This document shows positions 11,681 to 23,452 of a stretch of 64,000 nt of DNA, one piece after another (position 1 is the stretch's first letter; every line of letters begins with the position of its first letter). The notes beneath the pieces were generated by a model, which was given only the letters and a program-made list of their open reading frames with translations, had not been told where the DNA came from and did not search any database. The stretch is taken from positions 17,140,201-17,204,200 of the forward strand of contig CM068314.1 in the NCBI GenBank assembly GCA_034766995.1, written 5' to 3'. Origin of the DNA: Acanthacorydalis orientalis (lineage: Eukaryota > Arthropoda > Insecta > Megaloptera > Corydalidae). The position numbers and the translations under genes were made by a program.

Positions 11681-12116
11681 TAAAAAAGTGAATTGGTTTA
11701 TATATCTATATGGTTGTGTGTGTATGTTTAAACTTGATGCAGTGTTAATTATTTATTATTTGTGCTAAATAATATAATTAGCTTTGACTATTAATTTATT
11801 TGTAAATAAAAAAGTGCGTTAGAATTTTTCGCATTTTGCAGGGAACGTACAGTGTTTTAAATTGACAGATAAATGTAGCAACTAAGTGGGAACATTTTGT
11901 TGTTAACTTACTTTTTTGGAACCAAAACACCTACGTGTCAGAACTTTTTCTGAGACTAGAAACAAATTGAACTGAGTTAGTTAACTTCCAAATATTTCAA
12001 TTTTATCAACTGATCACTTCAACAAGGTTGTTGACTGATCTAAAATATTATCAATTCATTAAAGTGTTGTTAATTGTATATCAGAACGGTTGTTAAGTAA
12101 TTGAGTAGCATTTTTG

Positions 12117-12345
12117 TTACTTACTGTGGATGCTGCACAATATCCCGTACAATAAAGTAGGAGTAGCCAGTTTAAAAAAACGTTTAGCAAAAAACAATTT
12201 TTTTTCAATGATTGTTTTTTTTTGTTTATTTTTATTTAAAAAAATCTGTTCTACGATAACTGTTTTTGTATAATAGAAAAAATTCTCCTTTGTATCATAA
12301 AAAATTATCGAAATGAATAATTTTGAAAATGCATTTTTATGCAAA
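12117..12345. other. A/T homopolymer-rich stretch
   Basis: Runs of A and T dominate. A 75-codon minus-strand frame here is made of Lys/Phe homopolymer codons and is not supported as a gene. Confidence 0.5.
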
Positions 12346-12813
12346 AATGATTTTTTACGAAAACTCTTTCAATGGTATGGAAACTATATTAAATGTTTTG
12401 TTTATATACTTCAACTTTTATTAAAAAAAGCCATAAATTATTTTTGTATAATATAATGTATTATTATAAAATATATAAGCTTAGTAAAATATTCTCAGAA
12501 ACAGTAACTATTATAATTAAAATAATCCTTTTTTTTGAAAATAAATTATAATTATAATTTCCAATTACATTATATATATATATATATTTATTATAGTTGT
12601 TAATTAAATTGTACAAATTATATTATTTATTGTTGTCCATATTTCGACTGTATGGTCTACAGATTATTTCTCGAGATAGCTATTTTTTGTTCAACATTCA
12701 TTCGATTAAAAAAAGTCATCAGTTCTGTACATCACAAACGCAGTGACCCGTTAAGATGTCTTTTAATATTAATTCGTTACAAAGTGTTTTGAGAAACATT
12801 AGATCGAAGATAT

Positions 12814-12829
12814 GACACCGGGGGGTGTC
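12814..12829. repeat. GC-rich inverted repeat
   Basis: GACACC and GGTGTC flank a GGGG loop, a perfect 6-bp stem. It lies just upstream of the CTGATGAAG motif on the opposite strand and may belong to the same repeat. Confidence 0.5.
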
Positions 12830-12905
12830 TGTTGTTTGTTTGATTATTGTAGAGCGTAGAACTCGGTTATCGGTTTTACGCTATCGTGAAGTCTTCATCA
12901 GAATT
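12814..12905 (-). repeat. Possible Penelope/LINE-like repeat end with CTGATGA motif
   Basis: On the minus strand the segment reads CTGATGAAGACTTCACG followed by ATAGCGTAAAACCG, and is GC-elevated. CTGATGA starts the hammerhead ribozyme core found in Penelope-like elements of animals, but the expected GAAA box is not intact here. This is a resemblance only. Confidence 0.25.
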
Positions 12906-12915
12906 TTGTTAAATT

Positions 12916-13942
12916 AAAGGACATGATTGCTGATTAGAGAGATAAAGTATGTTTTATAATTGTCATGTTTAATCATTTTTGTTTACGATTGTTGTTTAGA
13001 AAAATCTTTCTATAAGATCATAAATTTATTTCGAAATATAATATAGCATAATTATATATACACTTTTTTATTAGATTATGTTCTAAAAAATGCAATGTAA
13101 TTTTATTTTTGGAATGTCCATCTTTAGAAATGATTTTGTTCAATGAACGTATGTTAATAATTCCGTTTTAATATGTTAATTTATCGAAACTGAAAGTAGA
13201 CTAACAAGAGATACATTCTTCATGTTATAGTATACTACTTCATCTTCTAGGAATATTCAGTCAAGTGTAACGGATGCTTTCGATATACATACTTCATCTT
13301 CATAGAATGAAACAAGATATTGTTTCAAGGTTTAATTTGTATTAAGGGGAGAAATGACTATTAACCAAAGTAATTTATTTCGTTTCTTTAAAATGTAGTA
13401 TGAAAATATTTTAATTGTGTTTAATAGCGGTTATAATTGACCACAAACGTTTTTTGGATGTGGAATAATCAAATAATGATAATAAAATAATATATCTATC
13501 GTATAAATTGATGAGGTTTTATAAGAAAATACCACAAGTTTAAATTTGAACTTGAAAGCTATGTCACACTCCATTTAGAAAACAATTGTCACAGATGTTT
13601 AGCAATAATTTACACCGCAAAAGAATTTATATAAATTTATTTACGGAAAATTAAATACATTTTGTGTACTGTATGTGTATAAAATGAAATATAAATTTCG
13701 GTATTTGCTGAAAATTAATATTTTTCTAATTTACATTTATGAGAAATGTTTCGAATTTTTGAATATTTGTTTTTTTAATAATGCCGATAATTGCTAAAAT
13801 TGATTTAATGTTAATTTTTTTTCCAGATTTATAAAAACGAAAAAAGTAGAATTATGAAATATAACCTTTATTTATAAATAGTTTGAAATTCATTTTAATA
13901 TTTTATAAAAAGCAATGGCCATAAAAATAACAAGTAACTAAT
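12916..13942. other. AT-rich non-coding DNA
   Basis: Nothing supported. Confidence 0.55.
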
Positions 13943-13964
13943 TATATATATATATATATATATA

Positions 13965-14024
<60 letters not shown>
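13943..14024. repeat. (TA)n microsatellite, interrupted
   Basis: About 82 bp of TA with one AAAA interruption near 13965. Confidence 0.97.
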
Positions 14025-14028
<4 letters not shown>

Positions 14029-16592
14029 GTGTATATAAGTAGAGTAAATAATTTATATATTCATTAATTATTTTGATGTTAATATAAATAATTTGTACGT
14101 TATGAAAACATCATTAGTAGCAGACAATGGTTTTTCCATTGTTCAAAATAAGATTCGTTCGTAAATAATCTTTTTTTTTATATTTTAATATCATTAATCG
14201 TTCCTTGCGATATATCTTTACCGGAAAATGAAATGTATTTCACAATACATATGCGAACTCAGGTACATTTTCTCTAAATCGGCACAATCTCATTTTCAAT
14301 ATTGTAACATTTGCATATAAATTCGTCAACGTTTTGTAAATCTATTTGCACGGCAATAAAATCAAACAGCTCAAAATTCAGCTCTATATTTTGACTATAT
14401 ATTTCGTTCGTTCGTTCTTGTGCGTGGCTGTATCGTTATACTTTACAATATTTATTTTATTTGAAATTTTCGATCTTTCTCAATTTCGAAATGGGGTTGA
14501 TAAATTTACGAGTATTTTGAGATGCAGTATTAGATGTGCTAGTGTATAGATTTGATGTGGGTAAGGAAAAATAAAATTTTACGATAAGTTTTGTTTTATG
14601 TTAGCTGTTACGCGATATCGGTTTTGAGTGATAATGTCTTTTATTTTGAAAATATTTCTTACTTCATATTTATGTATATATATATATTATTTTATAATTT
14701 TTAGTTCTGCGGGATAATGTTCAGTTATGTAATTATGTGTGAATTCTTTTTTTATTCATGTTCTTATTTAAAAATATACGAAATGTTATTATTATTATTA
14801 TTATTTTAATGTTTCTTTTTTAATAATTTTTCTATTTTTTTTATGAATGCACAAACTTATTTACAGTGGTTATTTAGAATTAATACTGTACATAAAAAAA
14901 TGTATTTTTCCACAATTGAATGTTATAATTCATTTATTCACTTGAATTTGTTTGTATGTAATATAACAGTATGAAACAGGGTTTAAAAATAGAAATGAAA
15001 GTTTATAAATCGATTAAATCCTCTGTAAGGTGAATATTCTACATATTAAAGTGTATCAGCAGTTCTTATAGTATTAAATGGTAGTTTCATTTCTGTTCTA
15101 TGCACAATAGTTTTAGACTTTTTTACTTACAGTTATATCTTTTTTATTCAATTGAATGTACAAATTGTCTCATTTGTTTTCAATTAAAAACACAATAATA
15201 TCTAATAGCCGTTAAATGTACTCATAAACAGAAACATAAAAAGTAAAGTAATTTCCTGAAAACAACTATAACTTTTTCTAACAATCGCTAAATGAAATTG
15301 ATACGATTTATGGAAACATATTCTCGTAAAAAGTTATTTTTAGGAGAGAAAAAAAACTTTCTTACATTATAAGAACATTTTCATTTGGGTATAAACTTTA
15401 TCATTATTAAAAAAAGTTTTGCACCTAAGATAAGGTTAAAAAGTTGTGAAATATAAAGAATAATACGAAGAAGAACACGAGAAGTGGCGTCAAGTTTGCT
15501 TATATCCGAGACTTTATGAGAAAAGCCTCATAAAATTAATAGAAAATGTAATTATAAAGAAAGTATTTAAACTCTTTGTTTCGGGACAGGATAACATCAG
15601 TGTGTTTCAAGAACAAAAATGAATAAAATTCTTATCTTTTATATAAGTAAATGTTTTGAATATTTTTTAAATAAAAATTTTAATGAACTTTTATGAAAAT
15701 AATACATTCTTTTACGGTGTTATTCAATGTAGAAACATGATTTCGATTCGTTTTTAGATTATTATTTGCTTTAATTCGGTTTTAAAATAACTGCTTTCAC
15801 TTTTTATAAAATAATTACTTCGTCGTTAATTAATCAACGGAATGGAGAACAATGTTTAATTAAAGCTCAGATAAATATTGAAATTTGTAATAATGTCTTC
15901 AATTTTATTTTCAATTATCATTTCTTAAATTTTCTTTGCTGTACTGTACTAGTCATGAGACATTTTATTATTATTCATTATATATGTATATATATACACA
16001 TACATATATACTTATTTCTAGAAAGCATTAAATATTAGAAAAATAACTGAAATATTTTTAATAACATAGTTTGTGAATTATACGAAACAGTTTTAATCTT
16101 TTGCATATTTCTTACTTCTGTTTTTTCTTCTTGAAGACAGATTCAATTCAAGTATTAATTGTCGCATTTAAAAATTATATATATATATATATACATATAT
16201 ACGCATACATACACACACACATATGTATACTTCTATAGTTCAGTGTACACAGAAGAAAAAAAGCAAATAAAAATATACACAGATGGAAAGAGAACAATAC
16301 TGGACAAAAAGCACGAATTTCATTATGAGTTTTATTTACGTGAAAAAAATTCCAATTTGAGAGGATTGATGATTCCGTGTATTTGTATTTGTCTGTGTGC
16401 CAGTCTATATATTTAAAAAATATTAATCCATTGTACGGAGTGATTCATTTATAACATAACTCTTGTGTTGCGAAAAGCAGCAATGCGTGGGTAATTTATT
16501 TTGTGTTCTCGAATTTGAAAGAGATTATTAAAAGATAAAAACATTAATAATATAAAAAATATATTTCCTTTACTACAAATTTTATTATTGCT

Positions 16593-16595
<3 letters not shown>
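14025..16595. other. AT-rich non-coding DNA
   Basis: Holds short TA tracts (14678, 15980 and 16176-16192), an ATT trinucleotide run near 14790 and an 8-bp hairpin TTTATGAG/CTCATAAA at about 15513-15534. The 67-codon frame at 14346 and the 85-codon frame at 16159 show no domain. No gene supported. Confidence 0.5.

Positions 16596-16639
<44 letters not shown>
16596..16639. repeat. (TA)n microsatellite
   Basis: 44 bp of TA. Confidence 0.97.
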
Positions 16640-16642
<3 letters not shown>

Positions 16643-17084
16643 CATGCAATGTATGAAATGAAATAATAGCTGATATTTGTTAAAATTATAGTAGGTTTCC
16701 CAGTCTATTTTTTTTAAATTGTTGATGTTTAGTAAAAAATGTACAATGTTTATTTAAAATATATGTGTAATTGGGATTAAAATTTTTTTCTTGGTTTTTA
16801 TGATATTTCATTTTTATGTATTTTTTATATTTGTACGAATACATTATCCGTGATTTCTGTCTTGATGTATATATATATATATTTTCGTTTAAATGATCGT
16901 TTTTTTTTTATATCGTACGAAAACATTGTAGACATTTTATTGAATTGTTAACTTTTTCTTGGAATAATAGTAAAAATATGTTAGTAAACTTACTTAACTT
17001 GACGTGATTTGAATTAATGTACATTATGTTCGTATAGATGTCAATTTTCTACAATCATAATTTCAAAGTTCTAGTTGTCATTGA

Positions 17085-17240
17085 AATCATTGACGTGCTC
17101 TGCACTCTGTCGTTGTGTTGGTAAAGGGGTGACGGCGTAAAGTGGGTGGCACTCAGTTGATCCCCGCCACCTTTTCCACTACGTGAGTGAGGCCGAGTCA
17201 ATAGACTGAAGGCAATATTCATTTCAATATAACGAATTTG
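17085..17240. promoter_or_regulatory. GC-elevated island, candidate cis-regulatory DNA
   Basis: A sharp rise in G+C with CpG dinucleotides inside AT-rich DNA. It contains GGTGGC and GCCACC as an inverted repeat around 17144-17173, CTACGTGAG, and a TGACG half-CRE (GTGACGGCG). A palindromic E-box TTCACGTGAA follows near 17300. There is no convincing open frame. It could be an enhancer or promoter, or an old repeat. Confidence 0.25.
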
Positions 17241-17522
17241 TCATTCATCCTCGAAATTGAATAGGAGTTTGTGATTGAAATGAAAATTGGGGATTCGTTC
17301 ACGTGAAAAAAAGAAAAAAACGGGAATAATATCGCGTAAAGATTTTTTTATTATTGAAACACAAAATTGTTTCTGTGATTTTGTATGATTGTGTTTCTGA
17401 AAAAAAAATGGAATGGATTTGTTTATAATTGAGAGGTTTAGTTAGCGTTTCTAGATACAGTCGTTGGAGATTGCAAATAATTGAACTAAAATAAAATCTA
17501 GTTCAATGTAAATTTTTAATTG

Positions 17523-17525
<3 letters not shown>

Positions 17526-17576
<51 letters not shown>

Positions 17577-17588
17577 CAACTGTGAATA
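17526..17588. repeat. (TA)n microsatellite with adjoining hairpin
   Basis: 47 bp of TA run into TATTCACA-AC-TGTGAATA, a perfect 8-bp inverted repeat. Confidence 0.95.
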
Positions 17589-17841
17589 TAAGCAAATATT
17601 GGAAATTGTTAGCTTTGTTATTAAAAACGTTTATTGCTTTTTTTATAGATTTCTTTTCTATTTATATTTATAGGTGCACTATTAAGATTCAGTATAAAAA
17701 ATAATCCATATAATTTTTCATAAAACCCAAACATTTCATTTATACATTAATATAATGTTATAAAGTATTTATAAAATATGTTTATTTGCAGAACATCATT
17801 CTTTCAATTAATAATAAAAATTAATTAGTTAATATATTGAG

Positions 17842-17842
<1 letters not shown>

Positions 17843-17882
<40 letters not shown>
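17843..17882. repeat. (TA)n microsatellite
   Basis: About 40 bp of TA. Confidence 0.97.
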
Positions 17883-17886
<4 letters not shown>

Positions 17887-18670
17887 AAATACATAAATAC
17901 TTATATATTATGATATATATGTAAGCTTAATTTCTAGTTTATTTTCAGAATATTTTGCTATCGTTATTAAATGTACATTTTATTTTTTGTCGTTTATCAC
18001 AAATCATAAGCCGACTGTGTGGGTATTACTTGTATGTCACATTTGAATAAATGTAATAAATTCTATTATAAATTTAATAACTAGAGCAGCGTCACTGATA
18101 TTAATATAACGTATATTTCTTTATTTTATTTTACATATAAAAAAAACGTGCACTCTAAATATTATATTAATAGTTACATTTGAAAGTGATTAATGTATTG
18201 AGTTTACATTAATATCATAGAAAATATTGATGTTTGTTAGTTGTGGTTGTGTACATGTCAAAAATCATGATTAATATGTTTTCAATATTTATAATTACTT
18301 ATAATTGATTTTCGTACTGTTGAATAGTAAATAATGTTTTGTTGAATTATCTTTTATTTTTAATATTGATTTTGTATTAAACAGTCCTATCTTTGAAAAT
18401 TATATGTAAATAATTGAAATAATGAGAGATAGTCAAGTAAATGTAATATTAATAAATTATTCATTTATATATAAGCTTTGAAATTGGACATTTTTAAATT
18501 ATGGAATTTTTAATTATTTTAACATTGTTTTTCGTACAAATACATACAGTGATATCAAATTCATAACTTTTTTGAAAAAAATATATATTCAATTTTTTTA
18601 ATTCTTTATATATTTTTCGGATGCAAAAAAAAATATAATTAATCAATGTTATTTTGGCAGGGTGGTTATA
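17883..18670. other. AT-rich non-coding DNA
   Basis: Nothing supported. Confidence 0.55.
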
Positions 18671-18847
18671 TTCACAGTAAAGTTAATTTTTTACTCTCCC
18701 CAAAACTATAGAAACATTAAATTTTTCTATACCAATTGCTCTGAGTATAATGACTACCTAATAGTCAAATTAATTACTAATTAATTATTGAACGTTTTTA
18801 TAAAACAGACTTTTTACAGTTTGTGGGGAGAAAAACTATTTGTGAAA
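18671..18847. mobile_element. Palindromic MITE-like element, copy C
   Basis: About 177 bp. The ends are inverted relative to each other: ACTCTCCCCAAAACT (18693-18707) and AGTTTGTGGGGAGAAAAACT (18818-18837), flanked by TTCACAG and TTTGTGAA. The inner CTCTGAGTATAATGACTACC (18739-18758) matches the inner block of copy A (CTCTGAGAATAATGACATC). Shorter than copies A and B, so it probably carries internal deletions. Non-coding. Confidence 0.5.
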
Positions 18848-20540
18848 ATTGAGTGTTCTTCTTTTTTGTCTAATTTATCGAATCAGTTCAGATATTAAAA
18901 TTATTATTATTGTATTTAGAATGTTTTAATTAATAATAACTCGTCTCCCAGTCTTGATTTTTCTTTTAGGAAATATATCGGTAGTTTTCAGTTCATTTTG
19001 CATATTTTTATTAAAATGTATCTTTATAAATATATTTTTTGTTTCATAAATTAAATATTAACACGTATATAATTTACTAACATACGAATTTCTTGGTTGA
19101 GTAGAAAAACAGTAAGACAGCCATGTATTGCAAATTTAAAAAATAATGTACATTACTCATGCAAAAAATAAATAGATAAAGACATAATTACCGATATGAT
19201 AAAAATATTATTAATTAAATATATTATTTTATGTATTTTAATTAAAATTAGTATAAAAAAATCCTTTATAACAACTTGAATATCTTGAAATTAATGCAGA
19301 TTGATTTTTGATTTATCAAATATAAATATTAATTGCTAAAATCAAAGTTGTGTTTAAAAAACAATGTACATAAAATACTGAATGTGAAATAAGAACATAT
19401 AAATAAAGATTCATAGTATAATATGTCATGATCATAAAAAAGCTTTTGTTACTTATTTTGAAAAAGTGTCACGTCATTCTTATATTGTCGTTTGCTTTAT
19501 ATGTATCACTATTTGATTTCAGTATCCATTTGTAGCATTGGTTTGTTTATTGCTCTTTTTCAACGTTTAAGCTTCTTATTATATGACTATTTCATTTAAA
19601 ACTTATATGATGTGAAATAAAGAATTATAGTAAGTCTTAAAGTCCCGTTGAAAATATCTATGAAGTTTTATCACAATCCGACAATCTGTGTATTGCGTAA
19701 AACCTGAATAAGTGTCTGTATAAACTATTATTGTATTAAAATTAGTTTTTTTAAACACTGTTGAAAATTAGAAATTTAGTCTCCTATTAGAAAATTGCAA
19801 GAAAGATTTTATACTATAAATTATTCACCTGTTGAATTCAATGAATATCAAGTTTCTGAAATGATTGGGAAGAAGTTAAATTTTATTTATTTAGTTTGAT
19901 TTCTGTTTTTAGGTATCATTTAATTTCATGTAATGATTGAAATTTAACAATTTATTATAATATTTTTGTATAATTTGTTAATGAATTGTAATGATTTTAT
20001 TTTTATGTATTATACTTTGTTCCTCATTCAAGTGTTTTCACAAACAAATCCATGTATTTTGAGTCTATAATAGTTTTTAGTTCATCTACTTATATAAATG
20101 GACCTGTCTTATTATTGTACGATATATAGAAAATTTACTTAAAATCTAAACGTTTTATAAACTTGACTACACTTTTATACAATATTTATGTAGAAAGATA
20201 TCGATTTTCTTATATCTAAAATGGAATGTTCATGTTTGATATTCAATTTCAAATTTATCAGTTTTCAGTTATTACAAAACAAATAGCGCTGTAAATAAGA
20301 TTGTTTATTTTTTTCATATACATTATTAAAAATTGTGACTGTTACAATTTGCATGTTTTGAAAATTACAGTATTCGAGCTTAATTTTACCCAAGTTCTGT
20401 GTATACACATGCAAGTATTTCAACATTTATTTCATTTATTTTTTGTTTCTGGCGAAAACATTTGTTTTTATTATATCGATGTGCCAGTTTAAGTTGTACA
20501 CCGTATTGGAAAACAATATTTTCGTTTTGAACACATTCGC
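18848..20540. other. AT-rich non-coding DNA
   Basis: No supported feature. The 63-codon frame at 20301-20492 has no recognisable motif. Confidence 0.55.
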
Positions 20541-20815
20541 TTCCCGTTAGCTTGAATATTCTCGTTTGCGTCACTGTTGTTCTCCACAACATTATGGACT
20601 GGCCATTCCAGTGTAAAAGATAGGAACCCCGCGGTCACATTATCGTATATCATGAAAAAAATCCGATTTGGAAAACATGCTCATATTTCTTGTTTTCTGA
20701 CTGCTAGGTCCCCCCACCATCTACACTCACCATCCAACGTTCCACTCGTCTGCCGACGTTCACAATTCTATCACCCCTTTTCTCCGTAATGGCCGCGAAA
20801 TGGCTTTTAGCTGTT
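20540..20815. promoter_or_regulatory. GC-elevated island, candidate exon or regulatory DNA
   Basis: About 275 bp with clearly raised G+C and several CpG sites, including CCCCGCGG (20626-20633) and a pyrimidine-rich CCCCCCACCATC patch. Open frames of 70 codons on plus (20577-20789) and 68 on minus (20386-20592) overlap it, but neither product is recognisable. The island contrasts strongly with both flanks, which suggests selection or a different origin. Confidence 0.3.
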
Positions 20816-21211
20816 TTATATTTGTAAATTTATTGTCTGTTCGTCGTTTTTAAAATGCTTTCCGTGATATATTAATAAAATATTGGTATGTAATTGTCGT
20901 GTATTTGTATTGTTGTTGTATACGGTTTGTAATTGTTATGCTGCTTTTTGTTTGCAAATTTTCAACGGAATACGTGTCTTCGTGTATTAACGTACCCGAT
21001 TTTGTTTATACGTCTATGTAAATTATATGTTTAAATTTTCATGTGTTTTAGTTATTTTCATTGTTTCTCGTTTATACAAAATAACGCATTAATTTTGAAT
21101 TAGGAAAGTATATCACCGATGTTGTTGAAATATGACCGCTGTAACGCTATATTATAAAATACCTAGCAAATGTATTATTATTGTTTCATAAATTATTTTC
21201 GTTCTTTACAA

Positions 21212-21213
<2 letters not shown>

Positions 21214-21280
<67 letters not shown>
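21214..21280. repeat. (TA)n microsatellite
   Basis: 67 bp of TA. Confidence 0.98.
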
Positions 21281-21282
<2 letters not shown>

Positions 21283-22357
21283 ATTGCATGATTTAACTCG
21301 CATTTAATACATACCGTGACTTTAAATTGATTTAATTTATGACAACATATATTTTTCACATAAAAACATCATTCCATTGATGTTGAATCTTTTGTTGGAT
21401 ATTCTAGAATTGATTTGATGAATTGAAATACGGTCATTGTTCAGTTAGATAGTAGAATTTTAATGTCTTATTCATAAAATGACATATATAGCAAAACTTA
21501 TTTTCATCTGTTACTCAGTGAGAAGTAATAAACATAATGAAACAATTTATTTTAATCAATGTAATATCTAACCCTATCTAAAATCTGATATAAAGAATAT
21601 TTTAATTCAGTTTAGTTAACATTAAAATAAACATATAAAGATGATTATTAAAAAAAGCATTACATCAAAAATAAGAACATTGGATTTTTTATCTATTTAT
21701 TATCTCTTTTTTAAAAAGAATACATAACGGTATCATTAATTTAAGTAGTTCTGAGAATATTAATAAATTAATATAATTACTTAATATTATAACTTTTGTT
21801 TTTAATAAAAAGTATAATTAAAATATATGAATGCAGTTTATTCACTTCCTTCTATTTGTAATTTGTTCAGAAACATAAAACGTTTATAATGACTTGTTCT
21901 AGAATGTAATATGGATTGTTTCTTAGAAATTCTCAGTAGCAGTAGAGTTAACTCGAAAGTAAATTAATTTAGAAATGTTTCAAAACATATATTTCTGTAA
22001 ATAGGTTACAAATGTGTTTTATTGTTATTGAATATATTTTAAGATTAAATATGTAATGAACGTTTCTAATAAATTGTATAAGTTATCTTTATGTTATCTT
22101 GCATGTCGTAAATTTCAAATACAATTTTAATTTATAAGGGTTTAGATATGACATTGATTATTTTATTATTTTCTAACTTTTTAGTCTCTGTTGCATCTGT
22201 ACAAAGTTCATTCAAATTGTGTGCCTTTATTTTATGTTATTTAAAAGTTGTTCATTGTAAGAACATTTATTTTGTTTATTTTAAACGTTAATGTGCACAT
22301 TTCAATTTTTGTATACTTGTGCATATCTGTATACATATACGTGTGTATGTGTGTATG
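21281..22357. other. AT-rich non-coding DNA
   Basis: Nothing supported. Confidence 0.55.
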
Positions 22358-22383
22358 TATATATATATATATATATATATATA
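22340..22383. repeat. (TG)/(TA) compound microsatellite
   Basis: GTGTGTATGTGTGTATG leads into about 26 bp of TA. Confidence 0.9.
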
Positions 22384-23090
22384 ATTCAAATATAATTCTA
22401 GTGACTTATAAGACCAAATTAAATATATTTAAGTTTGGTGAAAAAAATGAACTTCAAAAAAAGTTACGACCAATGATCAAATAAAATCTGGGGCTATATT
22501 TCAAAAGATAGGAATTTATCATTATCTACCGGACTATCGTTAAAAAGACGTTTTTAAATATTCTAAAGAAAAATATCAGCGCTGAAAAATGGCGATTAAA
22601 AATAATTCTCTTTTTTTTGGCAAGGCAATAACACGAAACATTTGTTATATATTATCAAAGAATGGCTGTTTTATAATTGTATAAAGGTTATAAAAAATAA
22701 ATACTAGTTAGTTGTCAAGTCTTACGATATTTATGCTCAAAATTAGAAAGTTAAATAAAAAAACATTGAGTATTAAATAAAAAATGATATCAAGAAACTT
22801 CTATAAACTTAATTTGAGAATTTAAGCCCTTAACTAATATCCAAATTACAAGAATAGGCTAAAAGAAGCAATAAAATCGGAATGCGTTTTCACAATGTTT
22901 TAAAAACAAAATTATGTATAGATTTTTTTTTGCGTTACGTCATTTAAAACTATGAACTGATGTTAAAATGAAAATAAATTTCTAATTTTAATTGTATATT
23001 TTTTTATTCCTGTGATTCAGTTGATGCATTGTTCTTGTAGTCTTTGTTCTTTTAAATTACTGGATTTAAAATAAGTTTTAATTCAAATAT
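22384..23090. other. AT-rich non-coding DNA
   Basis: Nothing supported. Confidence 0.55.
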
Positions 23091-23092
23091 AC

Positions 23093-23215
23093 TTGAAGAT
23101 GGCATCCCTGCTGAAACTAGGATGGTAGAAGAAAACAGAGGTCGTTCTAGTGTAACAATAAAGTAGTAGAAAACAGAAACTAGGGTGATCCAGACAACGG
23201 AGATCACTAGAGCAG
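23093..23215 (+). repeat. Possible Penelope-like or LINE fragment
   Basis: TTGAAGATGGCATCCCTGCT followed by GAAAC (23093-23117) resembles the CUGANGA - stem II - GAAA layout of hammerhead ribozymes carried by Penelope-like elements; the first C of the core is T here. GGCA and TGCT can pair as a short stem II. The next 100 bp are less A/T-rich and contain an imperfect direct repeat starting GAAACTAGG (about 23113 and 23177). Confidence 0.3.
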
Positions 23216-23398
23216 TAAAAATACTTTTGTCTTTTTTATATTAGCCAAATAAATATTAAAGTAAAATTTTATTTCAACATTTATTTAGAAATTAACAACA
23301 TTGTTGAATAAAATTGTTAGTTTACAATAATTTTATTAATTATTTTTATATATTATTAACATTATAGTAGGTAAATACATTATTTTAGCTGTGAGTAA

Positions 23399-23399
23399 T

Positions 23400-23451
<52 letters not shown>

Positions 23452-23452
23452 T
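23399..23452. repeat. (CT)n(TA)n microsatellite
   Basis: Six CT units are followed by about 40 bp of TA with one G interruption. Confidence 0.95.

Noticed and set aside
12117..12344. 75-codon minus-strand frame
   Set aside because: Consists largely of Lys and Phe from A/T homopolymers.
14780..14805. ATT trinucleotide run
   Set aside because: Too short to count as a distinct repeat in this base composition.
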